From an uncultured Pelagibacteraceae bacterium (lineage in GTDB: Bacteria; Pseudomonadota; Alphaproteobacteria; Pelagibacterales; Pelagibacteraceae), in assembly GCA_902596675.1 (NCBI GenBank), contig CACJUO010000012.1:1-39074 (forward strand): 39,074 nucleotides of DNA, given 5' to 3'. The notes under the pieces were generated by a model that had not been told where the DNA came from, searched no databases, and saw nothing but the letters and a program-made list of their open reading frames with translations. Both the position numbers and the translations under genes were made by a program. This document shows positions 9,641-18,149 of the stretch, in pieces (position 1 is the first letter of the stretch; each line of letters begins with the position of its first letter).

Positions 9641-9972
9641 CAAAACAAGTTATATCATTAAGCGATAAAGCAGCAGATAGGATAAAAGAAATTATGTCTT
9701 CTGCTGATAATGAATCTATTGGTGTTAGAGTTGGAGTAAAATCAGGTGGATGCGCAGGAATGTCTTATATCATGGAATACACCAAGGAAATAAACCCTAA
9801 CGATGAAGTTATTGAGGATAAAGGAGTAAAATTATTTATTGATCCAGCAGCAGTAATGTATCTTTTTGGTACTGAAATGGATTATAAAAAAGAAGAATTT
9901 TCATCACAATTTGTTTTTAACAATCCGAATGAAACTGAAAGATGCGGTTGCGGAGAATCTTTTAAAATTTAA
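9637..9972 (+). CDS. sufA: SufA-type Fe-S carrier (A-type protein)
   Basis: An A-type carrier of 111 residues that takes clusters from SufBCD to apo-enzymes. The three conserved cysteines are Cys39 in SGGCAGMSY and Cys103/Cys105 in the C-terminal CGCGESF. It closes the eight-gene operon that runs from 3822 to 9972 with overlaps or gaps of a few bases throughout. SufA, ErpA and IscA cannot be separated from sequence alone; the operon position decides the name. No T-tracted terminator is obvious right after the stop. Confidence 0.93.
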   Translation: MTKQVISLSDKAADRIKEIMSSADNESIGVRVGVKSGGCAGMSYIMEYTKEINPNDEVIEDKGVKLFIDPAAVMYLFGTEMDYKKEEFSSQFVFNNPNETERCGCGESFKI

Positions 9973-9976
9973 TTAA

Positions 9977-10114
9977 TTATTGGTAATAAGAAATAAACCA
10001 ATATTGGCCTCTCTTATTCATAGAATAAGTTTTATTTTTTCTACGCTTAGGCTTCCTAATTTCAGATTTTTTATAACCAATTATATTCTTTAAAGTTGAT
10101 ATGAACTTAGTCAT
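9977..10114 (-). CDS. Possible 45-residue basic protein
   Basis: A short frame on the minus strand from ATG at 10112-10114 to TAA at 9977-9979, lying in the 229-base gap between sufA and glnA. The predicted peptide begins MTKFISTLKNIIGYKK, has a strongly basic middle (RKPKRRKNK) and ends RGQYWFISYYQ. It has no recognisable domain. In its favour: it fills the gap up to 4 bases from the sufA stop and contains Trp, Tyr and Gly residues unlike random AT-rich translation. Against: no good ribosome-binding site is visible upstream. The stretch could instead be the untranslated end of a transcript. Confidence 0.4.
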   Translation of the reverse strand: MTKFISTLKNIIGYKKSEIRKPKRRKNKTYSMNKRGQYWFISYYQ

Positions 10115-10153
10115 AGCTTTAATTAACAAAACTAAATTAAATTAGAATTCTAA

Positions 10154-10198
10154 TATGGGAATACCTGCTATTACTGCAGGTAATCCCATAAAATAAGC
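10154..10198. terminator. Hairpin terminator downstream of glnA
   Basis: A strong inverted repeat: left arm TATGGGAATACCTGC at 10154-10168, loop of 7 bases, right arm GCAGGTAATCCCATA at 10176-10190, so 14 of 15 positions pair. On the plus strand it is followed after a few bases by TTTTT (about 10194-10198). On the minus strand, where glnA ends at 10202, the bases beyond the stem are A/T-rich without a clean T-run. It most likely ends glnA transcription, and may also stop plus-strand readthrough. Confidence 0.7.
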
Positions 10199-10201
10199 TT
10201 T

Positions 10202-11608
10202 TTAACAGCTATAATACATGTCGAATTCAATAGGGTGCGGCGTATGTTCAAAATTATGAATTTCTTCATATTTAAGTTCTATGTACGCATCTATTTGATC
10301 ATCAGTAAATACATTACCTTGAGTTAAGAAACCTCTATCTTTATCCAAAGCCTCCATTGCCTCTCTTAAAGAACCGCAAACAGTTGGCACTTTTTTAACT
10401 TGTTTTTCTGATAAAGCATAAAGGTCTTTGTCGAACGATTTACCTGGATCAATTTTATTTTTTATTCCATCGATTCCAGCCATTAGCATAGAAGCAAATG
10501 TTAAATATGGATTTCCTGATGCATCTGGGAATCTTATTTCACATCTTGCACCTTTTTTACTTAATGTGATTGGAATTCTACATGATGCTGATCTGTTTCT
10601 TGCAGAATATGCAAGTAAAACTGGAGCCTCAAATCCTGGTATTAATCTCTTGTAACTATTTGTAGTAGCATTAGCAAATGCATTAATCGCTTTTGCATGC
10701 TTTAATACTCCACCAATATAGTAAAGAGCAGTTTGTGATAATCCAGCATATTTGTTTCCAGAAAATACCGGAGTTTTCCCTTTCCAAATTGATTGGTGAG
10801 TATGCATTCCAGAACCATTGTCTCCTTTAACAGGCTTAGGCATAAAAGTTGCGGTTTTACCAAAAGAGTGTGAAACCATTTGAACTACATATTTATATAG
10901 TTGAACGTTGTCTGCTTGATCAACCAAAGTTCCAAATAACATTCCAAGTTCATGTTGACTTGGAGCAACTTCATGGTGGTGTTTTTCTACAGTAATGCCA
11001 ACATCTCTTAGTCCTTTAAGATATTCACCTCTCATATCTTGAGCACTATCTACTGGTGGTACAGGAAAATATCCTCCTTTTACTCCAGGTCTATGACCCA
11101 TGTTTCCATTGTCGTAAGATTTTCCGGAGTTATAAGGACCTTCTGTACTATCAATTGAAAAACTTGTTTCATTCATATCGTTTTTAATTCTTACATCATC
11201 AAAAACGAAAAATTCAGGCTCTGGCCCAAAGTAAGCTGTATCACCTATACCTGTTTTTTTTAAATAAGCTTCAGCTTTTTTTGCAATTCCTCTTGGATCT
11301 CTTTCATATGGATCTTTCTTAACTGCATCTAAAATATCACAAAATAAAATTAATGTATTATGAGATGTATAGGGATCTATTACTTTTCTACTTAAATCAG
11401 GCTTTAAAATCATGTCAGACTCATTAATTGCTTTCCATCCTGCAATTGACGATCCATCAAAAAATACACCGTCATTTAGCATTCCTTCATCTACGATAGT
11501 TGTATCCATTGTTAAATGTTGAAGTTTACCCCTTGGGTCTGTAAATCTAAGATCCACAAACTCAATATTCTTAGACTTAATTAATTTTAGTACGTCCTTA
11601 GCGCTCAT
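10202..11608 (-). CDS. glnA: Glutamine synthetase, type I
   Basis: Makes glutamine from glutamate, ammonia and ATP; the central ammonium-assimilation enzyme. The 468 residues match GSI. Visible motifs are FDGSSIAGW (about 50-58), the metal-binding GPEPEFFVFD, KPVKGDNGSGMHTHQS in the ATP site, and RNRSASCRIP. Tyr397 in KDLYALS aligns in position and context with the adenylylation tyrosine of E. coli GS, so control by GlnE-type adenylylation is plausible. The ATG has a strong AGGAGA Shine-Dalgarno (11613-11618). No glnB or glnK sits beside it, unlike many alphaproteobacteria. Confidence 0.97.
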   Translation of the reverse strand: MSAKDVLKLIKSKNIEFVDLRFTDPRGKLQHLTMDTTIVDEGMLNDGVFFDGSSIAGWKAINESDMILKPDLSRKVIDPYTSHNTLILFCDILDAVKKDPYERDPRGIAKKAEAYLKKTGIGDTAYFGPEPEFFVFDDVRIKNDMNETSFSIDSTEGPYNSGKSYDNGNMGHRPGVKGGYFPVPPVDSAQDMRGEYLKGLRDVGITVEKHHHEVAPSQHELGMLFGTLVDQADNVQLYKYVVQMVSHSFGKTATFMPKPVKGDNGSGMHTHQSIWKGKTPVFSGNKYAGLSQTALYYIGGVLKHAKAINAFANATTNSYKRLIPGFEAPVLLAYSARNRSASCRIPITLSKKGARCEIRFPDASGNPYLTFASMLMAGIDGIKNKIDPGKSFDKDLYALSEKQVKKVPTVCGSLREAMEALDKDRGFLTQGNVFTDDQIDAYIELKYEEIHNFEHTPHPIEFDMYYSC

Positions 11609-11701
11609 ATTATCTCCTATAAATTTTCTTGTTCTCTTATCAGTTAAGAAAAGATAAATAATGTCTATAAAATAGATATCACTTATGCTTTTTTTACATG
11701 T

Positions 11702-11731
11702 ATATTAACCTTAAAAATCGCAATTTTTCAA
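11702..11731 (-). promoter_or_regulatory. Candidate glnA promoter
   Basis: On the minus strand TTGAAA (11731-11726) and TAATAT (11707-11702) are separated by 18 bases, about 95 bases before the glnA ATG. An inverted repeat AAAAAT-TGCG-ATTTTT lies across the -35/spacer part and could be an operator. About 93 bases of leader would precede glnA, long for this genome. In DNA this A+T-rich, promoter-like matches are common, so confidence is low. Confidence 0.3.
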
Positions 11732-11750
11732 TCAATCAAGAGTTGTACTA

Positions 11751-12230
11751 ATGTCAGTACTTAATAAAGAACCAGTTAAAAGAGCAAAAGAGGCATTAAA
11801 AAAATTTAATAGTGAAATAAAGGTAATTGAATTAGAACAAACCGCAAGAACAGCAAATGATGCTGCAAATTCATTAAACACTGAGGTTGGTTCAATTGTT
11901 AAAAGTTTATTGTTTAGGAATGAAGAAAATTTTTTTCTTTGTTTAGTATCTGGCGATAAAAGATGTTCTTTAAATAAATTAAAAAAAATTTTTAATAGTA
12001 AAGATTTGAGTATGGCATCTCTTGATGAGGTTAAAGATCAAACAGGTTATACTATAGGAGGAGTTTCACCTGTAGGCCATAAAAATAAGTTAGAAATTCT
12101 TATAGATGAATCTTTAAATAGATTTAAAAACTTATATGCCGCTGCTGGACATCCAAACTGTATTTTTAAAATAAGTTTTGATGAACTGCTTAATTTAACT
12201 AATGGAGTAGTTGAGGATATTGTAGAATGA
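11751..12230 (+). CDS. YbaK/ProX-type aminoacyl-tRNA deacylase
   Basis: A 159-residue single-domain protein of the YbaK/EbsC/ProXp family, which hydrolyses mischarged aminoacyl-tRNAs (for example Cys- or Ala-tRNA-Pro) in trans. The pattern fits: an N-terminal helix, AANSLNTEVGSIVKSLLF, a conserved Lys in the GDKRCSLNKLKK area, GYTIGGVSPVGH (the family's GGxSPxG loop) and C-terminal AAAGHPNCIFKIS. Which tRNA it edits cannot be told from this sequence. It is divergent from glnA and its stop overlaps the following EamA gene by 4 bases. Confidence 0.85.
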   Translation: MSVLNKEPVKRAKEALKKFNSEIKVIELEQTARTANDAANSLNTEVGSIVKSLLFRNEENFFLCLVSGDKRCSLNKLKKIFNSKDLSMASLDEVKDQTGYTIGGVSPVGHKNKLEILIDESLNRFKNLYAAAGHPNCIFKISFDELLNLTNGVVEDIVE

Positions 12231-13120
12231 CATCACCAAAAACATCTGATTATTTCATATTAGTTTTGTTATCACTAATTTGGGCTTCAGCTTTTTTCAA
12301 TATTAAAATTGCAACTTACTCTTATGGTCCATTAACGATAGCGTTCTTAAGAATTTTTTTTGGAATGATCCCAGTTTTGTTATTATGTTTTTATAAAAAA
12401 ATTAAAATTGAAGTCTTTTCAAAAGATTGGAAATGGTTTGCTGCAATTGGAGTCATAAATTTAGTTATTCCATTTTTTTTAATTGCTTACGGGGTACAAA
12501 AAGTTCAAAGTAATTTAGCGGCAATATTAATGTCTACCACTCCTATTAGTGCAACTATTTTAGCTCATTTATTTATAGATAAAGAAAAAATTAATTTAGT
12601 GAAAATATTAGGAATAATATTAGGATTTTTAGGAATAGTTTATCTTTTTTCTGAAAATCTATTAATTAATGATGAAAACTTATTTTCTGCTTTAATGATA
12701 TTAGTTGGCTCAACATTTTATGTAATTGGTGGAATATTAACTTTAAAAATAAGTCATAAAAAAAATGAAAATGTTACTGCATCAATATTAATTTGGGGGA
12801 CAATATTTGTTTGTCCAATATCTTTAATTATAGAGCAACCTTGGAATTTAAATCCATCTTTAGAGTCAACCTTGTCTTTAATATATCTTGGAGTATTTCC
12901 TACTGGTATAGCCTGGTTATTGAGATTTATGATATTAAAAAGAAACGGTTTAGTTTTTCAAAGCCAAGTCGCTTATTTAATACCAATATTCGGGGTAATT
13001 CTTGGATACTTATTTCTTAACGAATTAGTTACTTCAAAAATATTAATTTCATTATTTGTTGTTATACTTGGAATATATTTTGTCAAAAAATCAGGAGACA
13101 AAAAAATAGAAGGAATTTAA
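12227..13120 (+). CDS. EamA/DMT-superfamily permease
   Basis: An inner-membrane protein of 297 residues with about ten hydrophobic segments arranged as two EamA repeats, each near 140 residues. The first repeat begins LLSLIWASAFFNIKIA, the usual opening of the family, and VQSNLAAILMSTTPISATILAHL closes its second half. DMT permeases export or exchange amino acids and other metabolites; the substrate is not predictable here. It overlaps the YbaK-type gene by 4 bases and lies 3 bases from the convergent dehydrogenase gene. This is the last gene of the core-like part of the window. Confidence 0.88.
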   Translation: MTSPKTSDYFILVLLSLIWASAFFNIKIATYSYGPLTIAFLRIFFGMIPVLLLCFYKKIKIEVFSKDWKWFAAIGVINLVIPFFLIAYGVQKVQSNLAAILMSTTPISATILAHLFIDKEKINLVKILGIILGFLGIVYLFSENLLINDENLFSALMILVGSTFYVIGGILTLKISHKKNENVTASILIWGTIFVCPISLIIEQPWNLNPSLESTLSLIYLGVFPTGIAWLLRFMILKRNGLVFQSQVAYLIPIFGVILGYLFLNELVTSKILISLFVVILGIYFVKKSGDKKIEGI

Positions 13121-13123
13121 ATT

Positions 13124-14134
13124 TTAATAAATTAATTTTTCAAACCTTTTCGACTTGATAGAGTTCATTGCTCCCTCTGCCAATATAATTGATTTTCTTC
13201 CATCTTCAAAAACTGCTCTTGGTTTTATATTTTTTCTACAAAATTTTGCTAGATCGAACAATTGTAGTTTAAAAGCCTCCGAATATCTTTCAATAAAGAA
13301 GTGAAGAAGAGGTGATTTACTGTTTGTTGAGCTTTTTGAAAAATAATTTATTTCATCATTTCTTTTATTGTCTGAAACAAGCATTCCTTTATTTCCAAAT
13401 AATTCTATTCTCTGATCATATCCAAAACTACAATGTCTTGAATTTGTTATAACACATTGAACCCCTTTTTTAGATTTAAGTATTGTAGTTGCCAATTCAT
13501 AATCATTAATTTTACTAAAACGTTTATCTGATAAGTTGCTACCCATTGCAAAAATTGATTGGAATTCATCTTTTCCTAAATAATATCTTGCAAGATCAAA
13601 ATCGTGAATCATCATATCTTTAAATATCCCACCTGAACTTTTTAGATATTTAAGCGAAGGAGGAGAAGGGTCTCGACTAGTAATTATTATTTTTTCTAAT
13701 CGTCCAATTTTTTGTTTTAAATGTTGTTTTAATGAATGGTGTCCAAAGTCATATCTTCTATTAAAGCCTATTTGAACTTTTGGTTTAAGTCTTTTTATTC
13801 TTTTTAAACAAGAATTAATTTTTCTTATATTCAGATCTAAAGGCTTTTCACAAAAAATAATTTTATTTTTTTTTACACCTTGCTCAATAAATTTTAAATG
13901 TGTAGGTGTGCTTGAGGCAATAAATATACAGTCAATATCTTTATCATTGAAAGCCAAATCAGGCTTATTTATTGAAGTCACATTATATTTATTAGAGATT
14001 TTTTTTAATAAATCTTTGTTAAGGTCAAAGACATATTTTAACTCAAATTCTCTATTTTCAATTAAATTTTTTGCATGCATTTGGCCAATTCTGCCAAGAC
14101 CAAGCAAAGCAACTTTTATTTTATTTTTATCCAC
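13124..14134 (-). CDS. Inositol 2-dehydrogenase-like Gfo/Idh/MocA enzyme (IolG-like)
   Basis: NAD(P)-dependent dehydrogenase of 336 residues. A Rossmann motif LGLGRIGQMHAKN starts at residue 11. CEKPLD places the catalytic lysine at Lys97, and FKDMMIHDFD gives Asp173 and His177. These match the Lys97/Asp172/His176 trio of B. subtilis IolG almost number for number, so oxidation of myo-inositol to scyllo-inosose is the favoured role; other inositol isomers or sugars are possible. The start is GTG at 14134, inside the end of the next dehydrogenase gene (19-base overlap), so the two are probably co-translated. It begins the accessory region. Confidence 0.8.
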   Translation of the reverse strand: MDKNKIKVALLGLGRIGQMHAKNLIENREFELKYVFDLNKDLLKKISNKYNVTSINKPDLAFNDKDIDCIFIASSTPTHLKFIEQGVKKNKIIFCEKPLDLNIRKINSCLKRIKRLKPKVQIGFNRRYDFGHHSLKQHLKQKIGRLEKIIITSRDPSPPSLKYLKSSGGIFKDMMIHDFDLARYYLGKDEFQSIFAMGSNLSDKRFSKINDYELATTILKSKKGVQCVITNSRHCSFGYDQRIELFGNKGMLVSDNKRNDEINYFSKSSTNSKSPLLHFFIERYSEAFKLQLFDLAKFCRKNIKPRAVFEDGRKSIILAEGAMNSIKSKRFEKLIY

Positions 14135-15261
14135 GCTTTTCTTTTATTTGAAATTTTACACGCTTCAATAAACTTTGCGGTTTCAAGTCCTTCATGTTCA
14201 TTTGGAAAAAACCACCTTTTTTTAGCTCTAGTTCTTAATGATGCTGCAAATTCTTTATAAATGTTTGCAAAAGCATCCAAATAACCTTCTGGATGACCAA
14301 ATTTAATTCTTGAAAACTTTTTAGATAATTCAGCATTGAAAAAACCTCTTTCTAAAAATTTTACAGCACCTTTTAATGGATTAAATTTAAGATAGCCTGG
14401 ATCATTTTGAACCCATTCTATGCTACCTTTTGAGCCAAATATTCTAAACCTTAAACCATAAACACCGCCTCTTGCCATAACACTTGTCCAAAGTATGCCT
14501 TTTGCATTGTTATTAAAGTTAATCATTACTTGAGCATTGTTATCCATTTTAACGGTTTTTGAAACTTGTTTGATATCAGCAAACACATTTCTACCTTTTA
14601 ATCCAGAAACATAGCATGCTATATGATAAGCGTGAGATCCAATCTCATTTAAAACTGCTGAGGTGCCAACTATTTTTTTATTTATTTTCCATTTTAATAT
14701 TTTTTTTGCATTTTTTTTGTCAACTATTTTTCCATCAGTCCAGTCTTGAACATACTCTACATTAACATATTCAACTTTTCCTATTTTTCCTTTTTCAACT
14801 AATACCTTTGCTTCTCTAACCATTGGATATGCTGAATAATTATGTGTTAAAGCATATTTTATATTTTTATTTGATTTAATTTTTTTAAAAAGTTTTTTTG
14901 CTTGTGTTAGATCACCTGCAAATGGCTTGTCTGATATTATGTGAATATTTTTGTCTATAAATTTTTCTGCAATAATTTGGTGACTTGAAGGAGGAGTCAT
15001 AATCGCCACGACCTCAATGCCATTAGGTCTTAGAGCCTCTTTATCAGCCATTTCTTGATAATTTGAGTAACATCTATCTTTATCAATTCCTATTTTTTTT
15101 CCGAAAGTCTTTGAAATATTTGAATTTCTTGAAAAAACTCCTGAGACAATTTCATATTCGTCATCAAATCTTGAGGAAATTCTATGGACATGTCCTATCC
15201 ATGATTTTGGACCACCTCCAACAATTCCTAATTTGATTTTTTTACCTTTAATTAATCTCAT
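14116..15261 (-). CDS. Gfo/Idh/MocA-family dehydrogenase, GGGP-type
   Basis: I place the start at the ATG at 15259-15261, giving 381 residues. The frame is open for a further 180 bases, but those lie antisense to iolE and would push the Rossmann motif away from the N-terminus. The N-terminus has KLGIVGGGPKSWIGHVHR, a subfamily form with three glycines; SDKPFAGD carries the usual catalytic lysine and LNEIGSHAYH the His region. Relatives often occur in inositol gene clusters, and it overlaps the IolG-like gene by 19 bases. A role on a second inositol isomer or a keto-inositol is inferred, not shown. Confidence 0.75.
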   Translation of the reverse strand: MRLIKGKKIKLGIVGGGPKSWIGHVHRISSRFDDEYEIVSGVFSRNSNISKTFGKKIGIDKDRCYSNYQEMADKEALRPNGIEVVAIMTPPSSHQIIAEKFIDKNIHIISDKPFAGDLTQAKKLFKKIKSNKNIKYALTHNYSAYPMVREAKVLVEKGKIGKVEYVNVEYVQDWTDGKIVDKKNAKKILKWKINKKIVGTSAVLNEIGSHAYHIACYVSGLKGRNVFADIKQVSKTVKMDNNAQVMINFNNNAKGILWTSVMARGGVYGLRFRIFGSKGSIEWVQNDPGYLKFNPLKGAVKFLERGFFNAELSKKFSRIKFGHPEGYLDAFANIYKEFAASLRTRAKKRWFFPNEHEGLETAKFIEACKISNKRKAWIKIK

Positions 15262-15290
15262 GATCAAATATCTTAGCAAATATAAAAAAT

Positions 15291-16193
15291 ATGTCAGTAA
15301 AATTAGGGATAGCGCCAATAGCGTGGAGCAATGATGACATGCCTGAACTAGGTGGAGATACTCCTCTAGAACAATGTTTATCGGAGGCAAGTCAGGCTGG
15401 ATATATAGGTATAGAGTCGGGTGGAAAATTTCCAAAAACATCCAAGGAATTATTACCTAAACTAGAAAAGTATAATTTAAAATTATGTTCTGGATGGTAT
15501 AGCGGAAATCTTAGAAAAAATTCTGTTGAAGAAGAAAAAAAATTAATTCAAAAACAACTTCAATTATTTAAAGACTGTGAAGCTCCATGTATTGTATTTG
15601 CTGAAGTTTTTGAATCTATACAAGGCGATCCTACAAAAAAACTATCTAGTAGACCAAAAATGTCCGATGACGAATGGAAAGATTATTGTGTAAAAATATC
15701 TGAACTTGCAAGATATCTTGAAGATGAAGGTATGCCATTAGCTTACCACCATCATATGGGTACAGTAATAGAAACGGAGGAAGAAACTATTAGATTGCTA
15801 GAAAATACAAATGACAGTGTAAAATTAACTTTAGATACCGGTCATATGTTATTTGCTAGAGGAAATTCTATAAATATAATTAATAAATTTAAAGAAAGAG
15901 TAATCCATATTCACTGCAAAGATATCAGAGAAGAAGTATTAAAAAAAGCCCTTTCTGAAGATTTAAGTTTTAGAGATGCTTTTTTAGCGGGTGCTTTTAC
16001 TGTGCCTGGCGATGGGTGTATCGACTATAAACCTCTGTTTGATATTTTGAAAAAAAATAACTATCAAGGTTGGCTGGTTGTAGAGGCTGAGCAAGACCCA
16101 AAAAAAGCAAATCCTCTTAAGTATGCAATTATGGGTTACAGTTATATTGCAGATACTTTAAAGAAATCAAATTTAGAGATTGATAAACTATAA
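15291..16193 (+). CDS. iolE: Myo-inosose-2 dehydratase (IolE)
   Basis: TIM-barrel enzyme of 300 residues that dehydrates scyllo-inosose to the trihydroxycyclohexane-dione. The opening KLGIAPIAWSNDDMPELGG and the C-terminal VVEAEQDPKKANPLKYA are strong IolE signatures, and the length matches. Likely metal ligands come from the AP-endonuclease-2-type barrel (CIVFAEVFE, LTLDTGHM, HIHCKDIRE and VEAEQ). Its start is only 29 bases from the divergent dehydrogenase gene, so promoters for both must fit in or overlap that gap. Its stop overlaps the next gene tail to tail by 6 bases. IolD lies separately at 24089. Confidence 0.87.
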   Translation: MSVKLGIAPIAWSNDDMPELGGDTPLEQCLSEASQAGYIGIESGGKFPKTSKELLPKLEKYNLKLCSGWYSGNLRKNSVEEEKKLIQKQLQLFKDCEAPCIVFAEVFESIQGDPTKKLSSRPKMSDDEWKDYCVKISELARYLEDEGMPLAYHHHMGTVIETEEETIRLLENTNDSVKLTLDTGHMLFARGNSINIINKFKERVIHIHCKDIREEVLKKALSEDLSFRDAFLAGAFTVPGDGCIDYKPLFDILKKNNYQGWLVVEAEQDPKKANPLKYAIMGYSYIADTLKKSNLEIDKL

Positions 16194-17144
16194 TTTTACT
16201 TTTTTACTATCTTCAAGTTTACCATCAAAAAAATCAAAAATATTTTGTATTGTTTCTATTGCCATTCTAGTCATGCACTCTTCAGTAAACGCTGCTGCGT
16301 GAGGACTTAGGAAAACTTTGTCATTTTTTAATAGTGGATTGTCAGATTTTGGAGGTTCTACTTCAAATACATCGATACCTGCTCCAAAAATTAAATTTTC
16401 TTTTAAAGCTCTATCTAAGTCTTTTTCATTTATAATTCCGCCTCTTGCAGCATTTATGACGATACAATTTTTTTTCATGGTTTTAAGAAGTTCATAATTT
16501 ATGATGTTTCTAGTTTGATTTGTTAAAGGTATATGGAGTGAGACAGCATCCATATCTTTTATAGTTTCTGATAAATTTTCAACTTTTTTTCCACCCATTT
16601 TGCTTATTGTTTCTGCATTTACAAATGGATCATAAACAAACACATTCATTTCAAATCCTAAACATCTTTTAATCAATGCTTTTCCTATTCTTCCAAAACC
16701 AGCTATAAGAATGTTTTTGTTCCAAATTTCTATAGTTTTAGGAAGCTTATTTCTATCAGTAAATTTTCCATTTTTGACTGATTGATCATACATATCCTTT
16801 CTTTTTGAAATACTTAGAAGCATGAAAAGAACGTGTTCTGCAACTGCAACAGCATTTGCTGTTGCAGTTATCGCTACATCGATATTTCTTTTTTTACAGC
16901 TATCTAAATCAATATTGTCGTAACCAACTCCATGTCTAGAAATTATTTTAAGGTTTTTTGCATTTTCAATTGCTTCTGCAGGTAAAATTGATGTTCTTAA
17001 AGACACTGCATCAGCATCTATAATTTTTTGTTTAACGTTTTCAACGCTTAAATCTTCAACTACCTCGTAATTATAGTCACTATTACTTTTTAATAATTCC
17101 ATACCTTTTTCGTGAATAGGTTGGACAATAAGAATTTTTTTCAT
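16188..17144 (-). CDS. D-isomer-specific 2-hydroxyacid dehydrogenase (SerA-like)
   Basis: NAD-dependent dehydrogenase, 318 residues. The NAD motif is AGFGRIGKA near 149-156. The catalytic set is Arg234 (NAARGGIIN), Glu263 (DVFEVEPP) and His282 (SPHAAAF). The protein lacks the C-terminal regulatory domain of long 3-phosphoglycerate dehydrogenases, so this is probably a catabolic short form, not serine biosynthesis. In this setting it may oxidise or reduce a sugar-derived hydroxyacid. It is followed after 15 bases by the PhyH-type gene's end, forming a four-gene minus-strand block with two dioxygenases and a PanE-like reductase. Confidence 0.85.
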   Translation of the reverse strand: MKKILIVQPIHEKGMELLKSNSDYNYEVVEDLSVENVKQKIIDADAVSLRTSILPAEAIENAKNLKIISRHGVGYDNIDLDSCKKRNIDVAITATANAVAVAEHVLFMLLSISKRKDMYDQSVKNGKFTDRNKLPKTIEIWNKNILIAGFGRIGKALIKRCLGFEMNVFVYDPFVNAETISKMGGKKVENLSETIKDMDAVSLHIPLTNQTRNIINYELLKTMKKNCIVINAARGGIINEKDLDRALKENLIFGAGIDVFEVEPPKSDNPLLKNDKVFLSPHAAAFTEECMTRMAIETIQNIFDFFDGKLEDSKKVKL

Positions 17145-17159
17145 AATTTAAAAAAGAAA

Positions 17160-18149
17160 TTAGACTAATCTAGCAAGATTTCTTTTGCTATTTTTAAATG
17201 TTGGAAGTGGATATTTAAATGCATACTTTCTTGGAATACATTTATTCTTTGCCTTTTCCCATAAAGCAATCCATTGCTTATAGTTGTGGATAGTAATATT
17301 TTTTTTATCTTTGCTTCTTACATAAAAATTTGGCAAAGGCTTTCTACCAGACGGAGTTCCAGCTCTATTATATCTTAAATCAGCACTAATTCTAAAATCA
17401 TTAGATCTATTAGGCAATGAGCAATGAATGGAATGTTTGTGTAAAATTATTATATCACCCACATTTGCTTCAAGGAAAACTGGCTTAAATTTATCAAGTA
17501 ATTTACTATCTTTTATTTCGACTTGACCTCTATATCCAGATACATGATTTAATAAACCTAATTTGTTAATTTCTTTGATAGTAATCATACATCCATTATT
17601 TTTGGTAGTTTTTGTAAATGGAATCCAAACGGTCACCATATCTGTCAATCTTTGTCCAATAGATGATAAGACTGCTGCGTCTTGGTGCCAAGGAGTTCTC
17701 CCTGAGAGACCATCATGAACAGAGTGTTTAGGTAATTTACTTTCTGGTTGTTTTATTCTTGTGTTTTGAACAGGATTGGAAAGGATTTCAGATCCTAGTA
17801 ATTTTTCAACTACATCTAAAATTTTTTTATGATTTATTAAGTTCCATAAAGATTGCGATGCAAAGTAATCACTATCTTTTTTAACATGATCTCTAGGTAG
17901 CCTGGTATTAAAATATTGGTCAAGATCATTAATATTTAATTTTGAAATATAGGTATATTTTTTTTTAAAGTTATATTTAAAAACCTTTTCTCTCATATGA
18001 CTAGGCGCAAACTTATTAACTAGATTATCCATTACATATTCCATATCGTTTAAAATAGGTTTTAAATCTTTGTTGAAATTAAGAATATTTTTTACCTTAA
18101 GGTATCCATCTCTATCTAAAATTTTCTTTAGTTTGCTATTAGTTTGCAT
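17160..18149 (-). CDS. Phytanoyl-CoA dioxygenase (PhyH)-family 2OG oxygenase
   Basis: A 329-residue Fe(II)/2-oxoglutarate oxygenase. The facial triad is visible: His155 and Asp157 in TPWHQDAAVL, and His242 in HSIHCSLPNRS. Arg253 in DFRISADLRY is the likely 2OG-binding arginine. PhyH relatives hydroxylate varied small molecules (phytanoyl-CoA, ectoine, phosphonates such as 2-aminoethylphosphonate), and the residues seen do not fix the substrate. It overlaps the second oxygenase gene by 11 bases. No phosphonate or ectoine genes are nearby, so a small hydroxylated organic acid or sugar derivative is my guess. Confidence 0.8.
   Translation of the reverse strand: MQTNSKLKKILDRDGYLKVKNILNFNKDLKPILNDMEYVMDNLVNKFAPSHMREKVFKYNFKKKYTYISKLNINDLDQYFNTRLPRDHVKKDSDYFASQSLWNLINHKKILDVVEKLLGSEILSNPVQNTRIKQPESKLPKHSVHDGLSGRTPWHQDAAVLSSIGQRLTDMVTVWIPFTKTTKNNGCMITIKEINKLGLLNHVSGYRGQVEIKDSKLLDKFKPVFLEANVGDIIILHKHSIHCSLPNRSNDFRISADLRYNRAGTPSGRKPLPNFYVRSKDKKNITIHNYKQWIALWEKAKNKCIPRKYAFKYPLPTFKNSKRNLARLV

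Noticed and set aside
9978..10003. Hairpin TATTGGT/ACCAATA just after sufA
   Set aside because: Seven A/T-rich pairs, a 12-base loop and no T-run; not convincing as a terminator.
15262..15441. N-terminal extension of the Gfo gene (60 more residues in frame)
   Set aside because: It lies antisense to iolE, contains no family sequence, and the ATG at 15261 puts the Rossmann motif at the N-terminus as expected.
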